From Clostridia bacterium (GTDB lineage: Bacteria > Bacillota > Clostridia > Oscillospirales > CAG-272), in assembly GCA_017461385.1 (NCBI GenBank), contig JAFTXZ010000002.1, positions 57,304 through 121,303 on the forward strand: 64,000 nucleotides of DNA, in the 5' to 3' direction. This document shows positions 44,345 through 52,401 of the stretch, piece after piece. Every line of letters begins with the position of its first letter. Position 1 is the stretch's first letter. The notes below the pieces were generated by a model, which searched no databases, was not told the origin of the DNA, and worked only from the letters and a program-made list of their open reading frames with translations. Both the position numbers and the translations under genes were made by a program.

Positions 44345-44359
44345 GTGTGCAGTGCACAC
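44345..44359 (+). other. Intercistronic palindrome
   Basis: GTGTGCA-G-TGCACAC inverted repeat in the 60-bp gap between the two lipoprotein genes, followed by an AT-rich stretch rather than a clean U-run. It may attenuate or separate the last gene. Confidence 0.45.
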
Positions 44360-44395
44360 GTTTAATAAAATTTTATTTTAAGGAGGCACTCTATT

Positions 44396-46996
44396 ATGAA
44401 AAGAGGCTTAGCGTTAATTCTTTCCGTAATGATGGTAGCAGTGCTTGTATTTGCACTCGCATCCTGCGGAGATACGCACGAACACACCTTTAGTGACAAG
44501 TGGGAAATTGACGAAAATAACCACTGGCACAAGGCAACGTGTGAGCATACCGACGCTATCGCATCAAAGGGCGGTCACGTTGACGAAGACGAGGACGGCG
44601 CTTGCGATATGTGTGGAAATGGTGAGGTTCACATGCACAAGTACACAGATGCTTGGACATCTGATGAAACAGGACACTGGCACATGGCAATATGCGATGG
44701 TTGCACAGACGTTAAGGGCGACGTATACAAGCACTTTAACGAAAACGGCGACGGCGCATGCGACCTTTGTGGCTACGCAGTATGCTACTCGGTAACAGTA
44801 AACGCTCCAGAAGTAGTTGATGCTCCAGCAGTAGTTTACGTTGACAAGACAACAGGCACAGCAACATTTGAGGTTTCAGTTTCTGACCTCTATGTTCTAT
44901 CAGCAACAGGTGCTACACAAAAGGGTGACGTTGTAACTGAAAATGGCGAAAACGTTTATACCTACGAGCTTGCAGACATTAAGGCTGACGGCGAAGTAAC
45001 ACTTGCTACAAAGCGGGTTAAATTTGTAGAGCTCATTTCTGAGAATACAGAAACAGTAGCTCTTACAGGAAGCTGGATGGGTCTCAGAGGAACAAAGGAA
45101 ATCACACTTACCCTTGAAAAGGGTAACTACATGCTAGTTGGCTCAGCAGAGGGTGGTCTTGAAATTTCATTCATGGATGAAATTTTTATGGACTCAAGCA
45201 AGCTTGAGGTAGAAGAGGCTGGCGAAGTAAAGGTTATACTTGCAGCAACAGACTATGACAGCGGCAACTTTGAAGAGGGCGATGAGGTTGAAGTAGAATA
45301 CTCAGTTCTTGCTGTTCCAACAACAGACGTTGCAGTAGAAGAGCTTGAGGGCGAAGGCCTCACATTCCCAACAAATATAAATATGTATCTTACATTTACA
45401 GCTCCAGAGGCTGGTATGTATATATTTACATCAGAGGCTGAGGGCGTTATTTGGAACGATGATATTTCACTTTGCGTAGCATATGCTGCAGAGGCAGGTG
45501 CAGAGCTTACAGTATTTGTAACTGCAAGAGAAATCGAAGGCTACTCATACGAGTTTGACTGGAAGGTTGAAAAGCTTACTACATCTGGCACAGTAGTTGA
45601 TGGCGACACTGTTACACTTACCTATGGCAAATACACAGTTGTTGAATTTACAGCAACAGAGGCTGGTACATATAGCTTCTCAGCATTAAATATGAATACA
45701 GCAGTTGAATATTACGACTATGAGTATGGTTGGATGGCAAGTGCATCTTGGTCTGACATTAAGCTTGAAGCAAATGAAAAGATTACTCTGTATATTGTAA
45801 ATCCCGTAGATACAGATTTCGACGGAGCAGATACAATTGAGGATACGTTTGTAGTATCAAGCTTTACCCCAGCTCTTCCTAAGTTTACAGTAACAGTAAC
45901 AGAAACATATGCTTGGGATAATGAGGTATCATTTACATCTACAGTAAATGGTACATACACATTCAACCTACCAGCTGGTCTAGGCTTTATGGTATCAACA
46001 TCATCACAACCTGAGGCTGATTATTATGAAAACGAATATGGTACATCAGTAGACGTTAGCATTCCAGCTGATACAACAATTACTATTTATGTAGCTTCAA
46101 CAACAGCTGGCGATTACGAAATTACATATTCAGTAGTTGAGGAAACACCACTTGAAATTGGTGCTAACACAATTATAAATGAAAATGTAACATTTGCTTA
46201 CACAGCAACTGAGGCTGGTACACTTACACTTACATCTCAAGCAGCAGCTATGGGCATGGTAGAGATTTCATACGCTGTTAATGGTGGAGATTCAGAAGTA
46301 TTCGAGCTTGAATCAACAATTAACGTAAACCTTGGCGTAGGTGATAAGATCACTATCACAGTTATATCAGAGGGTTATTCAGGTATTGGCGCAGTATGGA
46401 CAAAGGCTCCAGCTGACGCAAACGGACTCACTGGTACATATACTATCGACTATATAATGCCAAGTGCTATCGTTCTTACATTCTCTGCAGCTACTGATGG
46501 AGCAACTGAGGGTGTTCTTACAGTTGTAGATAACATTTCAAGTGTTAACAGTGGAACATACACATACACAATCACAGATGGCAACTACTCCTTCAAGAAG
46601 GATGGTGAGGACACATCTGAGGTTATGGTTATGAAGGGCTTTGAGTACTGGGCATTCCAAAATGCATCTTTAAGAATACCACAGGATTTCGCTCCAATTG
46701 CTATTGAATCTGGAAGCTCAAGCACTGTAGCTCTTGCAATTGATAACAATGCAATTGATGGTGAGGATATAACATTTGAGTACACAGCAACTGAAGCTGG
46801 TACACTTAAGCTTACTGCTGGCGCTGCAGCGATGGGCATGGTAGAGATTTCATACACTGTTAACGGTGGAGATTCAACAGTTCTTGAACTTAGCACATCC
46901 GTTGAGCTTACACTTGATGTAGATGACGTAGTTGTTATCACAGTTGTAGCTGAGGGATATTCTTCAATTACTGCTGAGTGGACAGCAGCTGAATAA
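44396..46996 (+). CDS. Lipoprotein with His/Cys repeats and Ig-like repeats
   Basis: The 866-aa protein has a lipobox LASC with Cys24. Residues about 25-130 contain two copies of a His/Cys-rich unit (HEHTFSDKW...HWHKATC...CDMCGN and MHKYTDAW...HWHMAIC...CDLCGY), a pattern common in gut Firmicutes surface lipoproteins and likely to bind metal. The remainder is made of beta-rich Ig-like segments. Two long ones near 595-690 and 785-866 are near-duplicates (FAYTATEAGTLTL and FEYTATEAGTLKL, both followed by AAAMGMVEISY). Start ATG 44396 follows AAGGAGG. It ends the operon, with a terminator at 47038. Confidence 0.83.
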   Translation: MKRGLALILSVMMVAVLVFALASCGDTHEHTFSDKWEIDENNHWHKATCEHTDAIASKGGHVDEDEDGACDMCGNGEVHMHKYTDAWTSDETGHWHMAICDGCTDVKGDVYKHFNENGDGACDLCGYAVCYSVTVNAPEVVDAPAVVYVDKTTGTATFEVSVSDLYVLSATGATQKGDVVTENGENVYTYELADIKADGEVTLATKRVKFVELISENTETVALTGSWMGLRGTKEITLTLEKGNYMLVGSAEGGLEISFMDEIFMDSSKLEVEEAGEVKVILAATDYDSGNFEEGDEVEVEYSVLAVPTTDVAVEELEGEGLTFPTNINMYLTFTAPEAGMYIFTSEAEGVIWNDDISLCVAYAAEAGAELTVFVTAREIEGYSYEFDWKVEKLTTSGTVVDGDTVTLTYGKYTVVEFTATEAGTYSFSALNMNTAVEYYDYEYGWMASASWSDIKLEANEKITLYIVNPVDTDFDGADTIEDTFVVSSFTPALPKFTVTVTETYAWDNEVSFTSTVNGTYTFNLPAGLGFMVSTSSQPEADYYENEYGTSVDVSIPADTTITIYVASTTAGDYEITYSVVEETPLEIGANTIINENVTFAYTATEAGTLTLTSQAAAMGMVEISYAVNGGDSEVFELESTINVNLGVGDKITITVISEGYSGIGAVWTKAPADANGLTGTYTIDYIMPSAIVLTFSAATDGATEGVLTVVDNISSVNSGTYTYTITDGNYSFKKDGEDTSEVMVMKGFEYWAFQNASLRIPQDFAPIAIESGSSSTVALAIDNNAIDGEDITFEYTATEAGTLKLTAGAAAMGMVEISYTVNGGDSTVLELSTSVELTLDVDDVVVITVVAEGYSSITAEWTAAE

Positions 46997-47037
46997 TCAA
47001 GTAAATACTTAGTTATTCATTTAACTTAATAAAAAGG

Positions 47038-47066
47038 GCACACCGAGTAATCGGTGTGCTTTTTTT
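47038..47066 (+). terminator. Terminator ending the MoxR/VWA operon
   Basis: Stem GCACACCGA/TCGGTGTGC, GTAA loop, seven T residues. Confidence 0.88.
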
Positions 47067-47148
47067 CTTTAATTTTTGCTTTCAAAATTGCAGAAACTTG
47101 CCACATACAAAAACTACAAAAAATGGTAATTTTTTTACAGACAAATAT

Positions 47149-47176
47149 TTGAAAAATCGTCACAAACTCATAAAAT
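47149..47176 (+). promoter_or_regulatory. Putative promoter of the 97-aa protein gene
   Basis: TTGAAA (47149-47154), 16-bp spacer, TAAAAT (47171-47176). The resulting leader contains a hairpin at 47213-47238 (TCCCGA/TCGGGA with an outer GGA/TCC). Confidence 0.45.
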
Positions 47177-47212
47177 ACAAGGATTTGTACATATTTTGTT
47201 AAGGCGCGATAT

Positions 47213-47238
47213 GGAATCCCGAGAAAATCGGGAGCTCC
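47213..47238 (+). other. Leader hairpin upstream of the 97-aa gene
   Basis: TCCCGA-GAAAA-TCGGGA stem-loop with flanking GGA/TCC, 45 bp before the start codon. No riboswitch family recognised. Confidence 0.4.
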
Positions 47239-47281
47239 AAGAAAAATAAAATTAGCTTTTTAAGGCAAAGGAGAAAAAAGT

Positions 47282-47575
47282 ATGGCAACAACAATTTATT
47301 GTGTACCAACAGCAAAGGGAATTCACAGCTTTTACGTAAAGCAAGACGGCAAGTCGCATTTTCTGTTCAATCAGGATTATAGACGTGGTGTCCAAGCCTT
47401 TTACGCAGGTGGTGTGAGCCTAAGCAACGCTATCAACCATTCCAGCGCCAAGGGAGACAGAGCAATTCTTCGTACTATGGAGAAGCTTCCCGTTTACATA
47501 AAGTATATTGAAAAGGAATATGCTCTTTCCATTTTCAAAAGAACAGGTGGAAAAAGAAAAGCAAAATGCGCTTGA
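47282..47575 (+). CDS. Small 97-aa basic protein of unknown function
   Basis: The protein begins MATTIYCVPTAKGIHSFYVK and ends in a basic tail (RTGGKRKAKCA). It looks like a single compact alpha/beta domain (two strands, then helices) without a TM segment. Start ATG 47282 follows AAAGGAG, and a terminator follows the gene, so it is a well-formed monocistronic gene. It has no motif I can name. Its position just upstream of the RNA-polymerase-like gene, in the same orientation, is the only context. Confidence 0.75.
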   Translation: MATTIYCVPTAKGIHSFYVKQDGKSHFLFNQDYRRGVQAFYAGGVSLSNAINHSSAKGDRAILRTMEKLPVYIKYIEKEYALSIFKRTGGKRKAKCA

Positions 47576-47597
47576 TTTTTCACAATCACGTATAGGC

Positions 47598-47624
47598 GGA
47601 GCACCTACGGGTGCTCCTTTTTTA
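47598..47624 (+). terminator. Terminator of the 97-aa gene
   Basis: Stem GGAGCACC/GGTGCTCC with a TACG loop and TTTTTT tail. Confidence 0.88.
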
Positions 47625-47672
47625 ATAATATTATAGTGTTCTTGAGGAAAGGCAAGGACAAAACACACCTCA

Positions 47673-47701
47673 TTGATTTTTAGGAAAAATAATGATATAA
47701 T
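47673..47701 (+). promoter_or_regulatory. Sigma-A promoter of the RNA-polymerase-like gene
   Basis: TTGATT (47673-47678), 17-bp spacer, TATAAT (47696-47701); leader about 25 nt. Confidence 0.8.
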
Positions 47702-47730
47702 ATCATTGGTAAATTCTTCGGAGGAATTGT

Positions 47731-50409
47731 ATGAAGGATAATAAAATAAGCAAATATAGAATACTTAACCTTAAAGCAAGGGAAATTTTTGAAAGAGTAA
47801 GCAAGGGCGAACCTATCAACGTATGTAACGATAGTGGAAGCATTGACTTTTCACTCTTTGAGTCCTTTATCTATAATAGCCTAGAAACTAGAAAAATGGC
47901 AGAGGTATACGAAAAAGAGGTTAAAAACCGTAACGTAAAGGGCAAATTTGAGATAGGAGGATACTCCTTCCCAGAGGGATCAAGTGCAACTCTTGCCGTA
48001 ATTAACGTAACCTTTTCAAACGAGAAGCATCGTAAGCTCTTATATAAGGAGGGCTTCCAAATTGAAACAGGAAAGGCAACAAATAAATACGTGCGCTATA
48101 AACGAAGTGCAGGTAGTAGCAGACAAGGCAACTGCCTATTCATTCTAGAGCCTCTTAAAAAGCAAATGATGAAATGGACTGCCTGTGGCTTGGAGCTTGA
48201 TAAAATCAAGGACGTCGTTTCTTGGGAATCCTACATAAGCCTAACCCTTTCAAATATGCGTCGTGAGGTACAAATTCCAAAGGAAGCAATTCTCATAATT
48301 CCAGATGCGCAAAGCTCGTTCCAAAAGGAGGTTATTGCCATTGATAAGGATGGGGAGGAAATTACTGCCCAAAGGAAGCTAGCCACCCTAACCAACAAAA
48401 TTTGGGACGGACAGGGCTTGCTTGATGAAAGCGTTTTCAAGGAAAACGAGCTTTCAGATAAGGGTATGATGCTTCTGCGTAATAGGTTCTTCAAGACCTG
48501 CGCATTTAACACACGCCTACAAGCTTGGTTTAAGGACAATGGGATTACAAGTCTTGCTCAGCTTAATGACAGTTGCTTCACCCTTGCAAGTAGCATAAGC
48601 GACATTAAGCTTGTAATCACCGATTCCAGTCTAAAGTATATTAAGCTATCAAATAAAAGCCGTATTGATGCAATCAAGGCTTGGCTTGAAAATGTTGATA
48701 GCTCCTTCGGACTTGTAAAAACAGAAAAGAAAACCAAGCACTTTGACGGAAATATGGTGCAAACCAGCTATCAGCTAATCAATACCCTTCAGCTCTCAAA
48801 AGAGGAAATGAAGGAGTTGCTTGAACCAACCATGGATTATCTATGGAAAATCCAAAGCGACCCAATGTATATGCGTTACTACCTTAAAATGCTTCTTTCA
48901 AACGACGAGCTCGACTATGAGGACGAGGACGATTACGACGAAAGCGAGGATGACGAGGAGGACGAGGATGCTGAGGAGTACACCGAGGATGGCGAGCTAC
49001 GAAAAACCGTAATGCTAGAGCTACTAGCCTTAAATGATAAAATTGCCAAAACCAGTGTTTATAGCGAATTCCGTCAGCAAATCAAACGAACGTATATAAA
49101 GAATCTACGCCGTGGCAAGCTTTTAGTTGACGGCACCAATGCAACTCTATTCGGTAGTGGCTTTGAAATGCTATCTGCCATTATAAGCAAGGACTTTGAT
49201 TTTGATAATCCAAAAGAGATAGCTCTTAGGGACAATGAAATCAGAATCACACGCTTTGAGGGGGGAAGCGAGCTTCTTTGCGCAAGAAGCCCACATATAA
49301 CCATGGGTAATCTATTCATAGCTAAAAACAACTATGAATTTGACGACGTTTATGCAAAATACTTCAACCTTACTAAGGAAATTGTATGTGTAAACTGCAT
49401 CGGACAGGAGCTTATGGACAGACTAAACGGCTGTGACTTTGACTCCGACACAATGCTAGTAACCAACAACCTAATTCTCTTAACCTCAGCAAAGAAAAAC
49501 TACGACAAATTCCTAGTACCCGTTTGTACCTTGGATCACGTGTCTAAGAATGAAACTGGGCTGTGGAGAATCGACCAAGATATTTCTAATAATAAAATAG
49601 GTAGAATTGTAAATCTTTCTCAATGGCTTAACAGTATTTTCTGGGACAGAGCCTCAAGGGGGCAGTGGGATGAGGAGCTTTACTATCAAATTTGTAAGCT
49701 TTCCGTTCTTTCTGGTACAGAAATTGATAAGGCAAAGCGAGATTACGGTATAAATGCAGGCAACGCCCTAAGGGCTATCAAGGATGCAACCATAACCGAC
49801 AATTCTCGACCATGCTTTATGAAGTACGTTAAGAAAAAGGAAACCGAAGGGGACAAAAACCTAGCTTATGATAGTGTGCTCAACACCTCAATGCAAATCC
49901 TCTTTGACGTGGTAAATGACGACAAAAGACGCTCGCCAAGAGGACCAAAGCTACCCCTTACACCACTTCTAGGCGAGAGTCAGACCTCACCTAAGGACAA
50001 TGATTATCGCTACAGAAGGGAGCTTGTAGCTGAGCTACTAAATGCTAAGGCTAAACTTGGCAGATTAAGACGCGATATGTTCCGTCGAGGCTTCAGCAAT
50101 AAGGATGCAAAGCGCGAGGAATGTAAGCAAATTGAAAGCATGTGCGTCGCGCTTGTAGAAAAACGAATTAGGCATAACGAGCCACTTATGCGTCTACTAA
50201 TTAAGGATATCGACAATCCTGCCTCCGAGGCACAGGGTGCTCGCTCCCTTGCTCTAATTTGCATTTGCTCTGCAACTAACGACCTATACAGACTCATTAG
50301 CAGAACAAGCGAGGATATGTATGAGCTAAAGCTCGACCCAGAGGGGGAATTGCTCATTCACGGCTACCCTCACTCTAAGCATCTTGCAAGACAAGGACAC
50401 CAAAACTAA
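47731..50409 (+). CDS. Putative single-subunit double-psi beta-barrel RNA polymerase (QDE-1/YonO-like)
   Basis: The 892-aa protein shows the paired motifs of two-barrel RNA polymerases. The first barrel region has WDGQGLLDES (Asp226-Gly227-x-Gly229) and LLRNRFFKTCAFN with Lys255, like the DG-G and Lys motifs of eukaryotic RNA-dependent RNA polymerases. The second has GTNATLFGSGFEML, then ARSPHITMGN (Arg519-Ser-Pro-His522) and NGCDFDSDTMLVTNN. The last places Asp569, Asp571 and Asp573 where DxDGD binds catalytic magnesium, with Ser instead of Gly. An acidic loop (about 391-422) separates the halves. The length is close to that of YonO (about 900 aa), the SP-beta phage single-chain polymerase. 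Start ATG 47731 follows CGGAGGA, with its own promoter and terminator. No integrase or phage genes flank it. Template (DNA or RNA) cannot be told. Confidence 0.7.
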   Translation: MKDNKISKYRILNLKAREIFERVSKGEPINVCNDSGSIDFSLFESFIYNSLETRKMAEVYEKEVKNRNVKGKFEIGGYSFPEGSSATLAVINVTFSNEKHRKLLYKEGFQIETGKATNKYVRYKRSAGSSRQGNCLFILEPLKKQMMKWTACGLELDKIKDVVSWESYISLTLSNMRREVQIPKEAILIIPDAQSSFQKEVIAIDKDGEEITAQRKLATLTNKIWDGQGLLDESVFKENELSDKGMMLLRNRFFKTCAFNTRLQAWFKDNGITSLAQLNDSCFTLASSISDIKLVITDSSLKYIKLSNKSRIDAIKAWLENVDSSFGLVKTEKKTKHFDGNMVQTSYQLINTLQLSKEEMKELLEPTMDYLWKIQSDPMYMRYYLKMLLSNDELDYEDEDDYDESEDDEEDEDAEEYTEDGELRKTVMLELLALNDKIAKTSVYSEFRQQIKRTYIKNLRRGKLLVDGTNATLFGSGFEMLSAIISKDFDFDNPKEIALRDNEIRITRFEGGSELLCARSPHITMGNLFIAKNNYEFDDVYAKYFNLTKEIVCVNCIGQELMDRLNGCDFDSDTMLVTNNLILLTSAKKNYDKFLVPVCTLDHVSKNETGLWRIDQDISNNKIGRIVNLSQWLNSIFWDRASRGQWDEELYYQICKLSVLSGTEIDKAKRDYGINAGNALRAIKDATITDNSRPCFMKYVKKKETEGDKNLAYDSVLNTSMQILFDVVNDDKRRSPRGPKLPLTPLLGESQTSPKDNDYRYRRELVAELLNAKAKLGRLRRDMFRRGFSNKDAKREECKQIESMCVALVEKRIRHNEPLMRLLIKDIDNPASEAQGARSLALICICSATNDLYRLISRTSEDMYELKLDPEGELLIHGYPHSKHLARQGHQN

Positions 50410-50413
50410 AAAA

Positions 50414-50448
50414 AGCACCTGCGAGTATATCGCAGGTGCTTTTTTTTA
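50414..50448 (+). terminator. Terminator of the RNA-polymerase-like gene
   Basis: Stem AGCACCTGCG/CGCAGGTGCT, seven-base loop, eight T residues. Confidence 0.9.
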
Positions 50449-50623
50449 CTTTTTTTGAAAAGTACAATGCTTTAAGACAAATTATCAAGCCACTCGAGTG
50501 AAAAAACAGACACTCCCCCGAGCAAAAAAACCGTGCTTGTGATGAACGCTTGCTTTTTTTTGCTGTAGAAAAAACCATAATTAAGGGGAAATAAAAAAGT
50601 CATTTACAAAAATTCTATAATGG

Positions 50624-50652
50624 TTGAAAAGTTCCTTTTCAAATGTTATAAT
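50624..50652 (+). promoter_or_regulatory. Sigma-A promoter of the glycosidase operon
   Basis: TTGAAA (50624-50629), 17-bp spacer, TATAAT (50647-50652). No obvious operator or cre site was found. Confidence 0.8.
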
Positions 50653-50673
50653 TGACGTAAAAGGGGTGATGAT

Positions 50674-52392
50674 ATGCATTTTACAACCAAAACCGAAAAT
50701 TTAGTTAAAAAACAGGAATTTGTTAAGATAAAGGACGGAGATATTTGCGAATATCTTCTTAAGATAGAATTTGAGGGAAAGCAGACACCTAAAAGGTTTT
50801 CAATTCTTTGGGAGGAGGAGCAAATTGATATATCAAGCTTTTGGTCCTCAAGGGAAAGCGAAAAGCATTTCGTTTCCCCCGATTGGAGCCCAAGACAGGT
50901 CGAAAGCCGTACTGCCTCTGAGCTACCACTAATTTGCCTACATAATAAGGCAGACGTAAACAGAGTAACCGTTGCTCTGTCTGATACTGAAAACCCCGCT
51001 ACCTTATCAGCTGGCACTGTAGAGGAGAATGGCAAAATAATAATGAGAGTTGATTTGTTTTCTCAGCTTTGCCCAGCAACTGAGAGCTATGAGGTAATTA
51101 TCAGAATAGACCGCAGAGCTATAAAATTCTACGATTGCATAAGAGATACGAGAAAATGGTGGAGCGAGCTTGGCTACAAATGCGCTACTGTGCCAGACAG
51201 TGCAAGGCTTCCTATGTACTCAAGCTGGTATAGCTTCCATCAAAATACAATTCCAGAGGAGCTTTTGTACGAGTGCAAGCTAGCTAAGGAATACGGTATG
51301 GATACAATTATCGTGGACGACGGCTGGCAAACTGACGACAACTCACGTGGCTACGCCTTTTGTGGTGATTGGCAGGTTTGCGAGAGAAAAATCCCTGATA
51401 TGAAGAAGCTTGTCGACGACGTGCATAATCTCGGTATGAAATTTATGATATGGTTTTCTGTACCGTTCGTAGGGACTGAAAGCAAAAACTACGAAAGATT
51501 CAAGGGCAAGTATCTGAGATTTAAGCAAAGAACAGGTGAAGCAGTTCTTGACCCTCGATTTAAGGAGGTTCGTGATTTCTTAACCGATATTTACGTAAGC
51601 AGTGTGAAAAAATACGGCTGGGACGGACTAAAGCTTGATTTTATTGATAGCTTTACCTTAACAGAGGATAGCTCCACCGACTACGAAAGCATGGACACTG
51701 TGTCTGTAGAGCAGGGCGTTCAATTGCTTCTTGAGGAGGCAACCGGGAAGCTAAAGGAAATAAATCCCGATATTATGATAGAATTTCGCCAATCCTACGT
51801 GGGTCCTGCTATTTCAAAATATGGCAACATGTTCAGAGTAATGGATTGTCCAAACGATCCAATCAGAAATAAAATATACTCGCTAAACCTTCGACTAACC
51901 TCTGATACCATAGCGGTTCACAGCGATATGCTTATGTGGAATAAAAACGAAACGAATGAGGCAGTTTTATATCAATTGCTTGCAATTATGTTTGCAGTTC
52001 CACAAATTTCAATTCGCTTTGACAGCATAACAGCTGACCACAAGCGCATTCTAAAAAACTACTTAAGCTTTTGGCGTAAGCATAGAGATACACTGCTAAG
52101 TGGAGAGCTTGAGCTATTCGATGCTGAGGCTAACTATACCTTGGCGCAAAGCAAAAGGGACGGGGAATGTGTAGCAGTTTTGTACCATAATGTGGTAAAA
52201 AGAATTGAAGGTACAAATTGTGAATACATATTTAACGCAACAGGTAAGGACGGAATTTACGTAGACTCCGACTATCCTGCCTGCTATGAGCTTTACGATA
52301 TGTTTGGTGAAAAATACGAATGCGGAGCGATTCAAAAGGGCTTGAATAAGCTTCCTCTTAAAAATTGCCAAATGGTTAAAATTATTCGATAA
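50674..52392 (+). CDS. Alpha-galactosidase-like glycoside hydrolase (GH36, clan D)
   Basis: The 572-aa protein has a beta-sandwich N-terminus, then a TIM barrel from about residue 185 with PMYSSWYSFHQNTIPEELL, TIIVDDGWQTDD and DGLKLDFIDSF, where Asp322 is the likely nucleophile (KLDF). RVMDCPNDPIRN follows, with Asp391 as likely acid/base. These are the landmarks of GH36 alpha-galactosidases, though shorter than the typical 700-aa enzymes. It lacks a signal peptide, so it works on imported sugars. Start ATG 50674 follows AAAGGGG. It leads a three-gene operon with a GH42 enzyme and another glycosidase. The specific linkage is not settled by sequence. Confidence 0.85.
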   Translation: MHFTTKTENLVKKQEFVKIKDGDICEYLLKIEFEGKQTPKRFSILWEEEQIDISSFWSSRESEKHFVSPDWSPRQVESRTASELPLICLHNKADVNRVTVALSDTENPATLSAGTVEENGKIIMRVDLFSQLCPATESYEVIIRIDRRAIKFYDCIRDTRKWWSELGYKCATVPDSARLPMYSSWYSFHQNTIPEELLYECKLAKEYGMDTIIVDDGWQTDDNSRGYAFCGDWQVCERKIPDMKKLVDDVHNLGMKFMIWFSVPFVGTESKNYERFKGKYLRFKQRTGEAVLDPRFKEVRDFLTDIYVSSVKKYGWDGLKLDFIDSFTLTEDSSTDYESMDTVSVEQGVQLLLEEATGKLKEINPDIMIEFRQSYVGPAISKYGNMFRVMDCPNDPIRNKIYSLNLRLTSDTIAVHSDMLMWNKNETNEAVLYQLLAIMFAVPQISIRFDSITADHKRILKNYLSFWRKHRDTLLSGELELFDAEANYTLAQSKRDGECVAVLYHNVVKRIEGTNCEYIFNATGKDGIYVDSDYPACYELYDMFGEKYECGAIQKGLNKLPLKNCQMVKIIR

Positions 52393-52401
52393 GGAGACGT
52401 C

